A DNA stretch of 64,000 nt from Burkholderia sp. Ac-20365 (GCF_017104715.1 NZ_JAAGPI010000004.1:395670-459669), one strand, 5' to 3'. Numbered from the stretch's first letter, positions 26,271 to 35,348 are shown. Program-made: numbers and translations. Notes: generated by a model from the sequence alone, not told the origin.

Positions 26271-26346
26271 AAAGGTCTCCTTCGTTGCCCCAGAAGGGCG
26301 ATAGAAAAAAGGAGACACCCGCGAATGGGCTTGGCGAAACGTGAAC
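26271..26346 (-). promoter_or_regulatory. Structured 5' leader of the LPD1-like gene
   Basis: GTTTCG, hairpin 2 CCC/GGG (loop ATTCGC), outer stem GTCTCCTT/AAGGAGAC containing the Shine-Dalgarno sequence, inner hairpin GCCC/GGGC. Hairpin 1 is not evident in this copy. Confidence 0.8.
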
Positions 26347-26435
26347 GCTTGGCCAAGGGCACGCGCGGAAAGCGCCCGCGCGCCCCGGGAGGGGACGCAC
26401 AGGCTCTCTTTCGCTGGTTGCTTTCGAAGGATGGT

Positions 26436-27317
26436 TTAGCGGAAGCGGGCAAGAGCAGGAGATTCGAGTTCGCTCGCAATGGTCGCGTTCATCATCATCG
26501 CCACGGACGCGGCCGGTGTATGACTCTTGAACAGCGTCAGTTCGCCGTCCTCTCGCTCGAGCTGCTGCACTTGAATTCCCCGCACAACGCGCCAGCCACC
26601 GGGATGGCCCGACGCCGGCCGCCACGAGTTGTGGTGAACAGCGTTCGTCAGCGTGAGCGGCCCGAATCCCGCGTCCTGTCCGATGTTCCGGACCTTTGCC
26701 TCCTCGTAGTCGAGGTCTTCCGGCTGGAGGCTGGTGGCATCAGTGATTCGTTCCCGCGCGACGTCGCGTACGACGATCTGCGTCTCGTGCAGGTCGTATG
26801 CGTTGCCCGAGACGTACGTCCTGACTTCACCGTGGACGTCGATATCGGACATAACAATGCCCAGCTTCCGTTTGCCGTGGAGTTCGACGACCACCCAGGA
26901 AAGTGGCCGGAAACAGGCTACCTGCGGCGCGACGGCGCCGCCTTCAGCGTCGGCGCGCCCGCCATTCACTTCCTGTTTGGGCGGTTCGAACTGCAGCAGG
27001 AGGTTCTTCACGAGTTCCCGCTGCTCCGAAGAGGAGAGTCCGTCGATGCCCAATATCTTTTCATCCACCGAACACGTCGCGTGCATGTACCGGAGCCCGG
27101 CGCCGTGGCGCGAACAGGTGACGAAGAAATGTCCCTGTTCGTCGTTTGCAACGGCGAATGCGAACGGCTCCTTCGTCGGCTTGAGAAAGAGGATGCCTCT
27201 CTTGCGTCGGTCGTAGAAGCCCGCAATGCCGTCCGTCGCGTCGCTATGGATGTGGGCGAAGCGTTTGCCAACGACGTCTAAAACGACGCGGGCTTTTCGT
27301 TCGTGCTTGCTGTTCAT
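26436..27317 (-). CDS. Hypothetical protein, 293 residues
   Basis: Not recognised. Soluble, no signal peptide. It opens with a basic segment (MNSKHERKARVVLDVVGK). The start follows GAGCGAG, an imperfect Shine-Dalgarno sequence fully paired in the leader. Confidence 0.73.
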   Translation of the reverse strand: MNSKHERKARVVLDVVGKRFAHIHSDATDGIAGFYDRRKRGILFLKPTKEPFAFAVANDEQGHFFVTCSRHGAGLRYMHATCSVDEKILGIDGLSSSEQRELVKNLLLQFEPPKQEVNGGRADAEGGAVAPQVACFRPLSWVVVELHGKRKLGIVMSDIDVHGEVRTYVSGNAYDLHETQIVVRDVARERITDATSLQPEDLDYEEAKVRNIGQDAGFGPLTLTNAVHHNSWRPASGHPGGWRVVRGIQVQQLEREDGELTLFKSHTPAASVAMMMNATIASELESPALARFR

Positions 27318-27398
27318 GAATTACTCGCTCTGAATGATGCCCAAAAAGGGCGGGGAAAATCTGAGCGAGCAGATGAGGCGCTGGGCGCCACCGCTGTG
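27318..27398 (-). promoter_or_regulatory. Structured 5' leader
   Basis: Hairpin 2 GGCGC/GCGCC, outer stem CTCGCTC/GAGCGAG, inner hairpin GCCC/GGGC. Here the Shine-Dalgarno core itself deviates (GAGCGAG) and its partner strand has changed with it, a compensatory change. Confidence 0.8.
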
Positions 27399-27610
27399 GT
27401 GAACTGTTATCTAGTTCAGCAGAGAGTAGGCTGACAAGCAGGAGATGACCCGTTTGATCGTCGGTGCGACCGTAGGGCAAAGAGATATCGGAGTGATTCG
27501 TCCCTTGCGGATGCCATTTCAATGGCTGTCGAGGAGAGTAGCAGAGGCGAGGCGTTCGGGCAAGGCACCATGCTCCGGGAAACAGGAATCGCATCTGGTG
27601 CCAAGAGACA

Positions 27611-27644
27611 CCGTAGCGCCCCCCCCCGAAGGGGCGCGCTACGG
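27611..27644 (-). terminator. G+C-rich stem-loop after a leader-bearing gene
   Basis: Stem CCGTAGCGC/GCGCTACGG, extended by a C-run facing a G-run, about 30 bases past the stop codon in an otherwise empty 275-base gap. No U-tract. Confidence 0.4.
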
Positions 27645-27673
27645 CGATGGGCGCGATGACACCCGTACTCCGT

Positions 27674-28501
27674 TTATGCGGCGACAATTTCCTTGCCGCA
27701 TCGTTCGCACTGCGGCTCTAAGCCGAAATCGCTTGCGCGGGACGTCCTGGCGCACGTTCTTTCAACCTGTCCGCTGGCGTGTGAATCGCGACATGCCGTG
27801 CCGCAAAACGGCAAAACCGTTCCGGTCGCCTCTGACGCATCATCCAGAACGAAGAGAACGGGAATGTCGCCGGCCGTTTCCGGCCCGTCGGTGGCCACAC
27901 ACGTCTCATGCCCAGCGCGAGCAATGACACCTCCGAAAATCGCGTGCAGGCTCCTCACCTGCTCAATCTGAAGTGCAAACGGACCGCTCGCCGAGAATGC
28001 AACGGCGTTTTCGAGGACATCCACCTGCAGCGCGTCGTACAGGCCGCGGACGTCACTTGCGTAACGCCCCACCCCGATCTGCCGGAACTCAACATGACGG
28101 CCCGAACCGCCGTCCCCGAGCAAGGACGCCGGCACTCTTGCGAAATCACCGCGCATGCTCCGAACGTAGCAACGCGCAGCCGCTTCGAGGGCAGTGTCGC
28201 CATAGGCGCCGAACTCGTTTCGGTGGGGATAGGTTCCGGTGATGCCCGGATCCTTGAACGCGAAGTAGTTCGCCGCCGTTCCCCGGAATTTCCGCACGAC
28301 AATGCGCTCACGCTCGAGGATCGGCCCGAGCGCCATTTCGTCCGCAGTAAATTTCGGCACAGTCTGGCTAACCACGTTGCCGTTGATTTCAAGGGGCCGT
28401 TCGATTCTTTCGATGAGCAGATCGAGCACTGCGCCGCTTGCTTCCGGGACGAAAACGAGCGACTCATTTGCGTTCAACTGTGCGTTCGATTTCTCGTGCA
28501 T
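27674..28501 (-). CDS. Hypothetical protein with C-terminal zinc-ribbon-like cysteines
   Basis: A 275-residue protein. The last 50 residues hold two Cys pairs (LPFCGTACRDSH and QCERCGKEI) that could chelate zinc, as in many plasmid proteins of this kind. The N-terminal 220 residues are not recognised. It starts at an ATG after AACAGGAA in a structured leader. Confidence 0.73.
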   Translation of the reverse strand: MHEKSNAQLNANESLVFVPEASGAVLDLLIERIERPLEINGNVVSQTVPKFTADEMALGPILERERIVVRKFRGTAANYFAFKDPGITGTYPHRNEFGAYGDTALEAAARCYVRSMRGDFARVPASLLGDGGSGRHVEFRQIGVGRYASDVRGLYDALQVDVLENAVAFSASGPFALQIEQVRSLHAIFGGVIARAGHETCVATDGPETAGDIPVLFVLDDASEATGTVLPFCGTACRDSHASGQVERTCARTSRASDFGLEPQCERCGKEIVAA

Positions 28502-28594
28502 TTCCTGTTACTCCTTGAGTAGTGTGCCCTTTACGGGCGTTTGAACAACAGGAAGCGCGGCGGCGCTTGGTTGAAGCCGATGTTCAACGAAGCG
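28502..28594 (-). promoter_or_regulatory. Structured 5' leader
   Basis: ACGCTTCGT, hairpin 1 TTGAA/TTCAA, hairpin 2 AAGCGC/GCGCTT, outer stem CCTGTT/AACAGG, inner hairpin GCCC/GGGC. A second purine run (AAGGAG) lies inside the outer stem. Confidence 0.82.
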
Positions 28595-28698
28595 TCCCGA
28601 TGCGAGATCAGATGGTCCTGATGGTCTAGAGGTCTAAAGGCAGGTAGTCCGCCTTTCAGGCGGACTCGCAACGACATGTCAGTCGACGGTACGGGGGA

Positions 28699-28920
28699 TC
28701 AGAGCGTCCGCGCGTGGCGTGGATCCTGTTTCTTTTCTTTCGCCATATGGCGGCCCACTGCACAGCCTGCCATTGCACCCAGCACCGCGTGGTGACCGAG
28801 CGCATGGCCCGCAAGGCCGCCCACTACGGCACCCTTCAGGCAGCCGGCCGCGTAGGCCGGGGTAGTCGCGGAAAAGAGCAGTGCAGCGCAAGCCGCAGAG
28901 ACGAACAGAAGCTTTTTCAT
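28699..28920 (-). CDS. Small exported glycine-zipper protein
   Basis: A 73-residue protein with a cleavable signal peptide (hydrophobic 4-18, AYA/AG near 24) and then a glycine-rich hydrophobic pair (GAVVGGLAGHALGHH, LGAMAGCAVG) typical of Gly-zipper two-helix envelope proteins. It probably sits in the outer membrane or periplasm. No structured leader. Confidence 0.7.
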   Translation of the reverse strand: MKKLLFVSAACAALLFSATTPAYAAGCLKGAVVGGLAGHALGHHAVLGAMAGCAVGRHMAKEKKQDPRHARTL

Positions 28921-29142
28921 GGTGGAAAGTTCAGAGATTGAAGGGCGATGTGGCGCAGCCGCACACACGAAAGAAGTCTGCGCCCACAAAGCTGCAACGC
29001 AAGACGGCTTCGCCCGCGTTGTTACGGGCAGGGCAGCCGCAAAACGGTCGGACCTGGCGGAAGGGAGACCTATGCTTCGAATGGCGGGTGGGAGCTTTAC
29101 AGCCCGCGGAACGGCCTGTGGGCCGTCCCAACGGGTGACAGG

Positions 29143-29517
29143 TCAGGCCGGGGTGACTGCCACTTGCTCGCTGTTCAGACGTCGCATATACCAGCCGGTG
29201 AGCCACGCCTCATAGGGTGTGGGCGCCACACTGAAGTTTTCGCAGACAGCGAGGTATTCTTCCCGAGCCGCCTCTCGCTGTGCGTTGCAACCCAGAAGTA
29301 CGGTCGTAAAGTGCGGCCGATGGTAGGTGATATCCAGCCCGTGATGCCATAGCTGCATCTTCGCGAGGTCATGGGCGCCCTGTTGATCCTTTGCTGAGAC
29401 TACCGTCGAGCCGAGTGCGACAACAATGCCGTCATCTCCGACCGCATCGACGGATACGTGATAAAGCATCGCACCTGACTCGGTGGATGTCCCGCAGGGG
29501 CAGCTATTCGTATTCAT
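29143..29517 (-). CDS. Hypothetical protein, 124 residues
   Basis: Not recognised. N-terminal NSCPCGTST and a single central CN; otherwise a mixed soluble domain. AGGA lies before the ATG within a reduced leader. Confidence 0.68.
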   Translation of the reverse strand: MNTNSCPCGTSTESGAMLYHVSVDAVGDDGIVVALGSTVVSAKDQQGAHDLAKMQLWHHGLDITYHRPHFTTVLLGCNAQREAAREEYLAVCENFSVAPTPYEAWLTGWYMRRLNSEQVAVTPA

Positions 29518-29575
29518 TTTCGATCCTATGGTTGTTGTCCGGTGGGACGTTAAAAGCCATAGCGACACATCCAAT
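29518..29575 (-). promoter_or_regulatory. Reduced structured 5' leader
   Basis: Outer stem CTATGG/CCATAG, whose last two bases run into the Shine-Dalgarno AGGA, and inner hairpin GTCC/GGAC. Hairpins 1 and 2 are not apparent. Confidence 0.65.
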
Positions 29576-29760
29576 GCTTGAGTAACTCGCTCGCAGGTAG
29601 TGAGCGATTACGCTAGCGCGGATGGAAAGGATGCGACTCAAGAGCCTGGTCAGTTGGTCAGGCGCGCATCGGCTCCGTTGAACGGGTGTCGATGCGCTTG
29701 CCTTGAATCAGACGGCAGTTGGTGTCAGGTTGCCCCCGACTGCCGTTGTTTCCGTTTCGG

Positions 29761-29874
29761 TTAGTGATAGTTGCCGCCACGTGCTTCCTGCATCTCTTGA
29801 ATCGGCCGCACGACGGACACCGGAACTGTCGTCCGCCGCCGCGGAACCGGGATCACAAGCCTCGCGCCCGTCAT
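29761..29874 (-). CDS. Possible 37-residue protein
   Basis: A short basic frame (MTGARLVIPVPRRR at its start) begins 13 bases after the preceding gene on the same strand with GAGAGGA about nine bases upstream. The case rests on position and Shine-Dalgarno sequence only. Confidence 0.35.
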   Translation of the reverse strand: MTGARLVIPVPRRRTTVPVSVVRPIQEMQEARGGNYH

Positions 29875-29887
29875 CGGTAGCGTCCTC

Positions 29888-30355
29888 TCACAGAAACCGC
29901 TCTGCCAGGTAGCGAGTGCCGATCTCCTCCAGCCGCTTGCCATCCACAGGGCGGATGCACAATACGCCTTGAACCAGTTCGGCGAGACTGCGTTGCGGAT
30001 CCTTGTCGATACAGCGGATCAGATGGTGCGCCGAGTATTTCAACTTGACGTCGCCAATGTCCCGGATCCACGCAGGCACGCGTGCGTGCTCTTCCTCGGC
30101 GAGTTCGTACTCGGCGCGAGCTGCCGCATCCCGGGACACGAACGTGAAATCGCCGGCCTCACCGATCGCGACCCTGCGCTTGTCGCAGGCGATACGCCAC
30201 TTTCGGTCCGGATAATTGTTGCTGACGACGCCGCAGGCTCCTGACGGATAGCGGACGTTGTTGACGTACCAGCCACCGTGCCGCCAGCGTGAATACTGGG
30301 GAATCCAGTCAGCTGCCGGTGCGAAACGTGGTTGCGATTGTTGATGTTGATTCAA
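29888..30355 (-). CDS. Hypothetical protein, 155 residues
   Basis: Not recognised. WRHGGWYVNN and the following CGVVSNNYPDRKWRIACD suggest a small beta domain of the kind seen in plasmid proteins. The start is a TTG five bases after GGAGG; no ATG is available at that position, so this gene uses a rare initiation codon behind a strong, but sequestered, Shine-Dalgarno sequence. Confidence 0.68.
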   Translation of the reverse strand: MNQHQQSQPRFAPAADWIPQYSRWRHGGWYVNNVRYPSGACGVVSNNYPDRKWRIACDKRRVAIGEAGDFTFVSRDAAARAEYELAEEEHARVPAWIRDIGDVKLKYSAHHLIRCIDKDPQRSLAELVQGVLCIRPVDGKRLEEIGTRYLAERFL

Positions 30356-30435
30356 TGAAGCCTCCGAAGATCATGCCGCTACGCGGCGTTTGAAATGGAG
30401 GGGTGGACGCTTCGATGGGCGCTCTGAGGAAACGC
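30356..30435 (-). promoter_or_regulatory. Structured 5' leader preceding a TTG start
   Basis: Outer stem CCTCC/GGAGG and inner hairpin GCCGC/GCGGC are clear. The upstream hairpins are poorly formed. Confidence 0.7.
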
Positions 30436-30598
30436 ACATGGAAGGATCAACAGGGAGATCGTTTTAAGGGACGATGGTGCGACAGCGCCCGGACAAGGTG
30501 CGCGATTGCAAATTGCGCTGCGATCCGCGAGACGCGTGAGTCCCTGTCAAGAGACCCACGCGTGCAGCACGAACCGACTCGTTCTATGGGTATGGCGT

Positions 30599-31228
30599 TT
30601 AGCCGAAGTACCAGACCCGGCACTGGTGAAGCGCTTCCGTGATCAAAATCTCCCGGATGCTCGGCTCCAGATCGGGGATCCGAAGCGTAAGCGCGACGCT
30701 GTTGAGGAGTTGAACGGCCGCCAGACCTACCGCCGAAGTTGCGCCAATCGCTGCGATCTCCGGATGAAGGCCGTCCCAAAGATCCGCGTCTATCGCTTCC
30801 TTGACGGTGACGCCAGCATATTGCTCATCCCAATAATCGTCCACCCACTGTTCCGCCGATTTCAGCGATGACACCTGTGCGAGACTGTCGTCGTCGTCAT
30901 CGACGACAAAGAACACGCCATAGTCGCGCATGACGATGAAGAGTCCGAGGTAAAACTTCCTGTCTCCTGGCGCCTTGGGATTCGGGTTATTCGGATCCTC
31001 TTCCCCGGACAGGTAGACATCGACCCACTGTTCTGCAAGGGGAGGCGATGAAACTTTGCCAACCCTGTTGCCATTCCGGTTGAAGATGAGGCACACGGTA
31101 TCGGTTTGTTGCCGGATGACAAAGTCGCGGTAATGCAGGTCCTCCGTCAGCTTCGGTGTGCCTGAGGTGGGTTTGTCACCGTTACCAGGCTCGTTCGTTT
31201 CTTCGTGTTTCTCGATGTTCCCGTTCAT
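30599..31228 (-). CDS. Hypothetical protein with an internal duplication
   Basis: A 209-residue protein in which two segments repeat: SSPPLAEQWVDVYLS near 60 and SSLKSAEQWVDDYWD near 121, each preceded by a strand-rich stretch. A tandem pair of about 60-residue domains is likely. An acidic linker DDDDD lies between them. Function is unknown. Confidence 0.72.
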   Translation of the reverse strand: MNGNIEKHEETNEPGNGDKPTSGTPKLTEDLHYRDFVIRQQTDTVCLIFNRNGNRVGKVSSPPLAEQWVDVYLSGEEDPNNPNPKAPGDRKFYLGLFIVMRDYGVFFVVDDDDDSLAQVSSLKSAEQWVDDYWDEQYAGVTVKEAIDADLWDGLHPEIAAIGATSAVGLAAVQLLNSVALTLRIPDLEPSIREILITEALHQCRVWYFG

Positions 31229-31322
31229 ATGCTTCTCCTTCGTTGTTGCCGTCGTTACGGCGGGGTATAGAAGGAGGTGGCGCCGCACTGCGCTTGGGGC
31301 GCCGCTCACAGAAGCGGTGACC
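31229..31322 (-). promoter_or_regulatory. Structured 5' leader
   Basis: Hairpin 1 TCAC/GTGA around CGCTTCT, hairpin 2 GGCGCC/GGCGCC with a long loop, outer stem CTCCTTC/GAAGGAG, inner hairpin GCCGT/ACGGC. Confidence 0.82.
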
Positions 31323-31381
31323 CAAAAGCAGGGGAGACAGTGGCCGCGCGTAACTGCCGCGGCGCACTGCTCAAATGCGAT

Positions 31382-31702
31382 TTAATGGGTCGCTGGCTTG
31401 CCGAACCGGGAAAAATCGGGCTGACCACCCAGTTCTGCGATGGCTGCGTCTGCGTCGACGCCGTTCTGCGCCGCGAGCTGCCGGAACTCTTCCAGCTGTT
31501 CCCGATGCTGCTCGATTTTCGCCTGGCGGTCTCGCAACTCGAGCGCGAGAATATGTCCCTTGCCACGAGCCCGCTCGACACCACTCAGCGCAAACTCATG
31601 ATCCCGAAGCCGGTTGAGTATCCAGCCGACGTGTTCCTGGACCACCCGCGGGACGTTTGCCAGCGCAGAGTCAACTGGTCGGCTTTGCTGATTATTCGAC
31701 AT
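31382..31702 (-). CDS. Small coiled-coil protein
   Basis: A 106-residue, charged, helical protein; residues 40-85 have heptad character (LELRDRQAKIEQHREQLEEF). The start follows AAGGAGG. Not recognised. Confidence 0.7.
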   Translation of the reverse strand: MSNNQQSRPVDSALANVPRVVQEHVGWILNRLRDHEFALSGVERARGKGHILALELRDRQAKIEQHREQLEEFRQLAAQNGVDADAAIAELGGQPDFSRFGKPATH

Positions 31703-31785
31703 CTTGCCTCCTTGATTGCCGCAAACGCGGCGATAAAAAGGCCTAACAGAACAACTTGCGTCAGCGGATGCGCTCACGCAACGTG
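31703..31785 (-). promoter_or_regulatory. Structured 5' leader
   Basis: Hairpin TTGCGT-AGCG/CGCT-ACGCAA with symmetric single-base bulges, outer stem GCCTTTTT/AAGGAGGC (two G-U pairs), inner hairpin GCCGC/GCGGC. Confidence 0.75.
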
Positions 31786-31886
31786 GTCCAGTACGACTGT
31801 CTGTGTGTTTCGATGTGTTCCTTTGCCCAGTCGCAGAAGATCCGCGCCGCTCACATTACGTAAGGCGGCGCGGGATCTGCTTTACG

Positions 31887-32831
31887 TCAACGACGTCGTT
31901 CGTCGCGACTGCTTTCTTCAGCGTCGGCGATCCGATCGATCATTCCCCGGGCGCTGACGGTGTGGAAATACAGCACACCCTCGTTCCAGCAAAATGACGG
32001 AAGCTTTTCCGTGTTGAACGCCGGCTCTTCCAGGATATCGAAGAGCGTCTCGAGAGGAACGGCACGGGTCGCAACCGTCGAGTCGCCCTGCGTGGCATTG
32101 AACCAGACGTCATCCTTACTGATGTCGATGGCCACAACATCGGGGCACCGGCTTTCTTCGGATTTCCATGCGCTGGGCGCGAGGAACGCGCGAACGGTTG
32201 CAAGATCCTGCTCCTGGCAGACGGCCCGCAGCGCTCGCAAACGGTTGATGAATTGCGGGGAGAGGGTAACGCATGCCGACGTCGCGCCCACCGCTTGGAC
32301 GTGGAGAGTTGGAGCCCACGGTGTAACCCTGATTGCGGCGCCGACCAGTTCGACGGTACCGAAGTCACCACAGCTTCCATCTTCGTGCTTGTCGTCCGGG
32401 ACGATGTAGTGACCAGCGCCGTCGACAGCAACGATCTCGAAATCGTCGACAGACTCGATTCCCTGCCGGGCGGCAAAGATGTCGAGTGCGATCGCCGCGC
32501 GCTTAGCTCGGCTGAACCCGGCAACGTTCTTGCCGAACGCGACGTTGTAGAACCCGACGGCATCTTCGTCTTCCGCACTCTCGGGCTTCGTCGACAGCGG
32601 GCGCACATTCACGTAGATCATGTTCATTGCGAACCGGATCACCTCGTCGATGCTCTGACGTCCTGCTTCAATCTGGTAAGCAACCCATTCCCAGTAGTCG
32701 GAAAGGTTCGTGTAGCCGCTCCGCAGGTCTCGCGCGTGCCATTCGCGGTTGAAGTCGCGGATCTCCTCGCCAAAAAAGGTCTGAAGTGCGGCGATCGAAC
32801 GCTTCGTCGGATTCATGCTGATTGTGTTCAT
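31887..32831 (-). CDS. Hypothetical protein, 314 residues
   Basis: Not recognised. Soluble; an N-terminal helical part (about 10-75) precedes a mixed domain. The start is placed seven bases after GAGAG in the leader, trimming 29 upstream residues. Confidence 0.73.
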   Translation of the reverse strand: MNTISMNPTKRSIAALQTFFGEEIRDFNREWHARDLRSGYTNLSDYWEWVAYQIEAGRQSIDEVIRFAMNMIYVNVRPLSTKPESAEDEDAVGFYNVAFGKNVAGFSRAKRAAIALDIFAARQGIESVDDFEIVAVDGAGHYIVPDDKHEDGSCGDFGTVELVGAAIRVTPWAPTLHVQAVGATSACVTLSPQFINRLRALRAVCQEQDLATVRAFLAPSAWKSEESRCPDVVAIDISKDDVWFNATQGDSTVATRAVPLETLFDILEEPAFNTEKLPSFCWNEGVLYFHTVSARGMIDRIADAEESSRDERRR

Positions 32832-32935
32832 AAACTTCTCTCCTGTCGTTGCCTCGAACCGAGACTGGTTGAAAAGAGAAGGGCATCGCTTTGGGAAGAG
32901 CGCCGCCGAATGGCGCACTTCCCGGAGCGGTGAGC
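32832..32935 (-). promoter_or_regulatory. Structured 5' leader
   Basis: A long hairpin GGGAAG...CTTCCC enclosing GCGCC/GGCG, outer stem CTTCTC/GAGAAG, inner hairpin GTCTCG/CGAGGC (one G-U). Confidence 0.75.
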
Positions 32936-33037
32936 GAGCCCCGCGTCTGGGCAGACGCGGGCTCTGTCTTTCTGAGGGGTTGCGGGAAGCATCACTGCCG
33001 CGATGCTGGGTCGCGCGCGCATTGCAGCCGCGAACGA

Positions 33038-33976
33038 CTAGCCGCCGACGATTGCCTTGCGATTCTCTTCCTGCGACACGAGATGGTCGTAGAAAGCATC
33101 GGCGATGCGTTGGCGGATGTCCGAGCCGAACGGCATCGAGACTTCGAACTCGTACAGGATTGCGCCGGCCGGCGCTCTGAGTCCCGTGGCAGTCAACGCA
33201 TCGGCCTCATTCTTCGAACGAGCGTAATCGAAGCCACCGCCGTTCTCGTCCAACCAGGCCACCACGAAGACCGTGATGGTCTCCCTGATCATCAGGTCGA
33301 GCGCCTCGACCGTGACACGTTGCTTACCCTCGACCACCGCCGGCAACGCGTGCGTTGCTGTCGTCGCCCCGTTGTGCGCCCTTACAGCCTGTTGCCATGT
33401 ATCAACGCTCACGTGAACCAGCGCGAGTTCTTCTTCACGGAGGTTGTGAATCCCGTATTCGTCAAGATTCTCGCCGCTGTTGTACGTGGTCTGGTCAGGC
33501 GCATTCCACTGAAGCACAGTGCCGTCCTTGTCGAAACCGAGCACGGCCCCGTCGGCTAGCGACTTGTACGCCATCTCAACCTGATCGCGTAACGCCGTGT
33601 AGTCAGCCTGAGCGTTACCCGTATCTCGGTAGGTGCTGCGCACAGCCATTGCGAGCGCGGCTTTGCAGGCGGGGAGATGGCGGTAGTACTCGGTAAGCCC
33701 GTCGATGACGTCACTGAGGTGTCCATTGAAACGAACCTCGACCGGATCCGTGCTCGAACTGGTGGTGTCAGCCGTGCTGGCCCGTTGAACTGCCTGTTCG
33801 GCATGTTCGAGCGCGTTCTTTTTCTCCGGAAGATCCACGTTATCTGCGGTGCTGTAGATCTTGTCCTCGATACCCGTCTCGATATCTTCGACGTGTTGCG
33901 ACGCCATAGCGATCAATGTCGAAACCACCGACAACGGAAGCTGGATGACCGGAAGAGTGGGGATTGCCTTGTTCAT
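33038..33976 (-). CDS. Hypothetical protein, 312 residues
   Basis: Not recognised. A short hydrophobic N-terminal stretch (about 8-24) is too weak for a signal peptide. A Ser/Thr-rich linker near 65-78 separates two helical parts. It is the first gene of the long leader-bearing run that extends down to the LPD1-like gene. Confidence 0.72.
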   Translation of the reverse strand: MNKAIPTLPVIQLPLSVVSTLIAMASQHVEDIETGIEDKIYSTADNVDLPEKKNALEHAEQAVQRASTADTTSSSTDPVEVRFNGHLSDVIDGLTEYYRHLPACKAALAMAVRSTYRDTGNAQADYTALRDQVEMAYKSLADGAVLGFDKDGTVLQWNAPDQTTYNSGENLDEYGIHNLREEELALVHVSVDTWQQAVRAHNGATTATHALPAVVEGKQRVTVEALDLMIRETITVFVVAWLDENGGGFDYARSKNEADALTATGLRAPAGAILYEFEVSMPFGSDIRQRIADAFYDHLVSQEENRKAIVGG

Positions 33977-34067
33977 GCGCGTTTCTCCTTTTTGTCCGTG
34001 TACGGACGGTTTGAAAAGGAGGAGCAGTAACGCTCGGATGAAGTGTCATTCTTCATCAGAACGCTCT
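33977..34067 (-). promoter_or_regulatory. Structured 5' leader, full-length copy
   Basis: GCGTTC, hairpin 1 GATGAAG/CTTCATC, hairpin 2 GAGC/GCTC, outer stem CTCCTTTT/AAAAGGAG, inner hairpin GTCCG/CGGAC. Every stem is perfect. Confidence 0.87.
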
Positions 34068-34196
34068 TGGTGCGCTCGAACTGTATCTGCGCGCGAGTGC
34101 GCGGGAAGTAGATGCCGATCTAAACGGCTGGGTCCGATTGTAAGCGGATCGGCGCCCGACGGCAACGGCCTGAGGTGGGCGTATGAGTGTCGACGC

Positions 34197-34646
34197 TTAC
34201 GGCGCCGCAGTGGCGCACGTTGCCGTTATGACAGCCTTGGCTGCGTCGAAGGCGACTGGCTTGACCTGTCCAGTTTCAACAAGCGCCACCAGATCCCAGT
34301 GCGAAATCTCGGTTGCGAGGGGCGTATGGCAGCGCTGACCATCGGCCCAATGGTAGAGCGACCAGAAATTTGGCCATTGCTTGTCCATCTCCATCCGGAA
34401 GCGCATCTCGCCTTCCACTAGGACGTCGTAGTCACCGGACGCGTCGCGATCGCAACTTATGCGAATTTTCGCGACTGCTGCAGGAGTGGAGCGGGGCGAG
34501 ATCGGGGCGGGACTCGAGCGCATGATTGTTGAAAGTGCGGTTACCTTGAGGCGATTGTCCCAAGGGAGATCCGAAATGCAAATCGCGATTGTCGCCCCTC
34601 GACCTACTGTCTTTCGAGCGCACACGGTGAGAGATTGCCGCCACAA
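34197..34646 (-). CDS. Hypothetical protein, start uncertain
   Basis: The last 90 residues (from KIRISCDRDASGDYDVLVEG) read as a genuine soluble protein. The first 55 are less convincing. The given start is a TTG with GGAA upstream; an internal Met near residue 42 is the alternative. No structured leader. Confidence 0.5.
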   Translation of the reverse strand: MWRQSLTVCARKTVGRGATIAICISDLPWDNRLKVTALSTIMRSSPAPISPRSTPAAVAKIRISCDRDASGDYDVLVEGEMRFRMEMDKQWPNFWSLYHWADGQRCHTPLATEISHWDLVALVETGQVKPVAFDAAKAVITATCATAAP

Positions 34647-34748
34647 TTGATTCCGCAGTGCAACTGGCGCGTTGCTTCCCCGAGCAAGAGCGTCTGTGCA
34701 TCGCGAACCGACGGAGTGTACCAGGTATGCTTCGGCCTCGATGTTTGA

Positions 34749-34780
34749 GCCGCTGACAACAACGTCAGCGGCTTTTTTTT
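34749..34780 (+). terminator. Orphan intrinsic terminator on the plus strand
   Basis: A nine-pair perfect stem GCCGCTGAC/GTCAGCGGC is followed by eight T residues. No plus-strand gene ends upstream, so it may end a small RNA or a long antisense transcript. Confidence 0.85.
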
Positions 34781-34807
34781 CGGCCCATACGCTGCTACCT
34801 CATGGTC

Positions 34808-35002
34808 TCAAAAAGCGACGACCCAAATCAAACTTCCCAACAAAATCAATGCAGAGCCGTGTGCAGAGGGTATCAAAAGTCCTAATAGTCGAACACCCGC
34901 TGCGTATGAAACGTCATTTCTCGCAAGGGTGAATGTTGAGCTTTTCCTGGCACCTTTCTGGACGGATGACCGCCCCGAGTCATTCAGAATCCGCTCATTC
35001 AT
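34808..35002 (-). CDS. Possible small membrane protein
   Basis: A 64-residue frame whose C-terminal 34 residues are hydrophobic (LLGLLIPSAHGS, then LILLGSLIWVVAF). No Shine-Dalgarno sequence is clear. Composition here is lower in G+C than in the neighbours. Weak case. Confidence 0.25.
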   Translation of the reverse strand: MNERILNDSGRSSVQKGARKSSTFTLARNDVSYAAGVRLLGLLIPSAHGSALILLGSLIWVVAF

Positions 35003-35054
35003 AAAGGTCACCGGTCACCCGGTGTCGCTCTGAACGTCTGGCCCCCAGGACGGT

Positions 35055-35348
35055 ATGGCAAGAAAACAGTTGCGGAACAGGTATCAGGATGCGCGCCCGG
35101 AGCTGATCGGGAAATTTCACTGGTGCGCCTACTGGAAACACTGGGATGAGATTCTCGACTGCAAGATTGTCGATTACTCATCGGTGTGGACCGTCCGGAA
35201 GGTGGGCGACACCCGCGTCCGGAACCACTCAACCCTGATGGAGGCTGGGCTATTCTTTGATGAACCACGAATCGAGAACGGCAGACACCTTGCTCCGATC
35301 AGGTCCTCTCCACAAGAGCCCGGAGGAAGGTCATTGCATACCGGATAA
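35055..35348 (+). CDS. Hypothetical protein, 97 residues
   Basis: Not recognised. A soluble, tryptophan-containing protein (HWCAYWKHWDEI). Its 3' end overlaps the start of the next plus-strand gene. It opens a compact plus-strand group of four small genes. Confidence 0.5.
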   Translation: MARKQLRNRYQDARPELIGKFHWCAYWKHWDEILDCKIVDYSSVWTVRKVGDTRVRNHSTLMEAGLFFDEPRIENGRHLAPIRSSPQEPGGRSLHTG

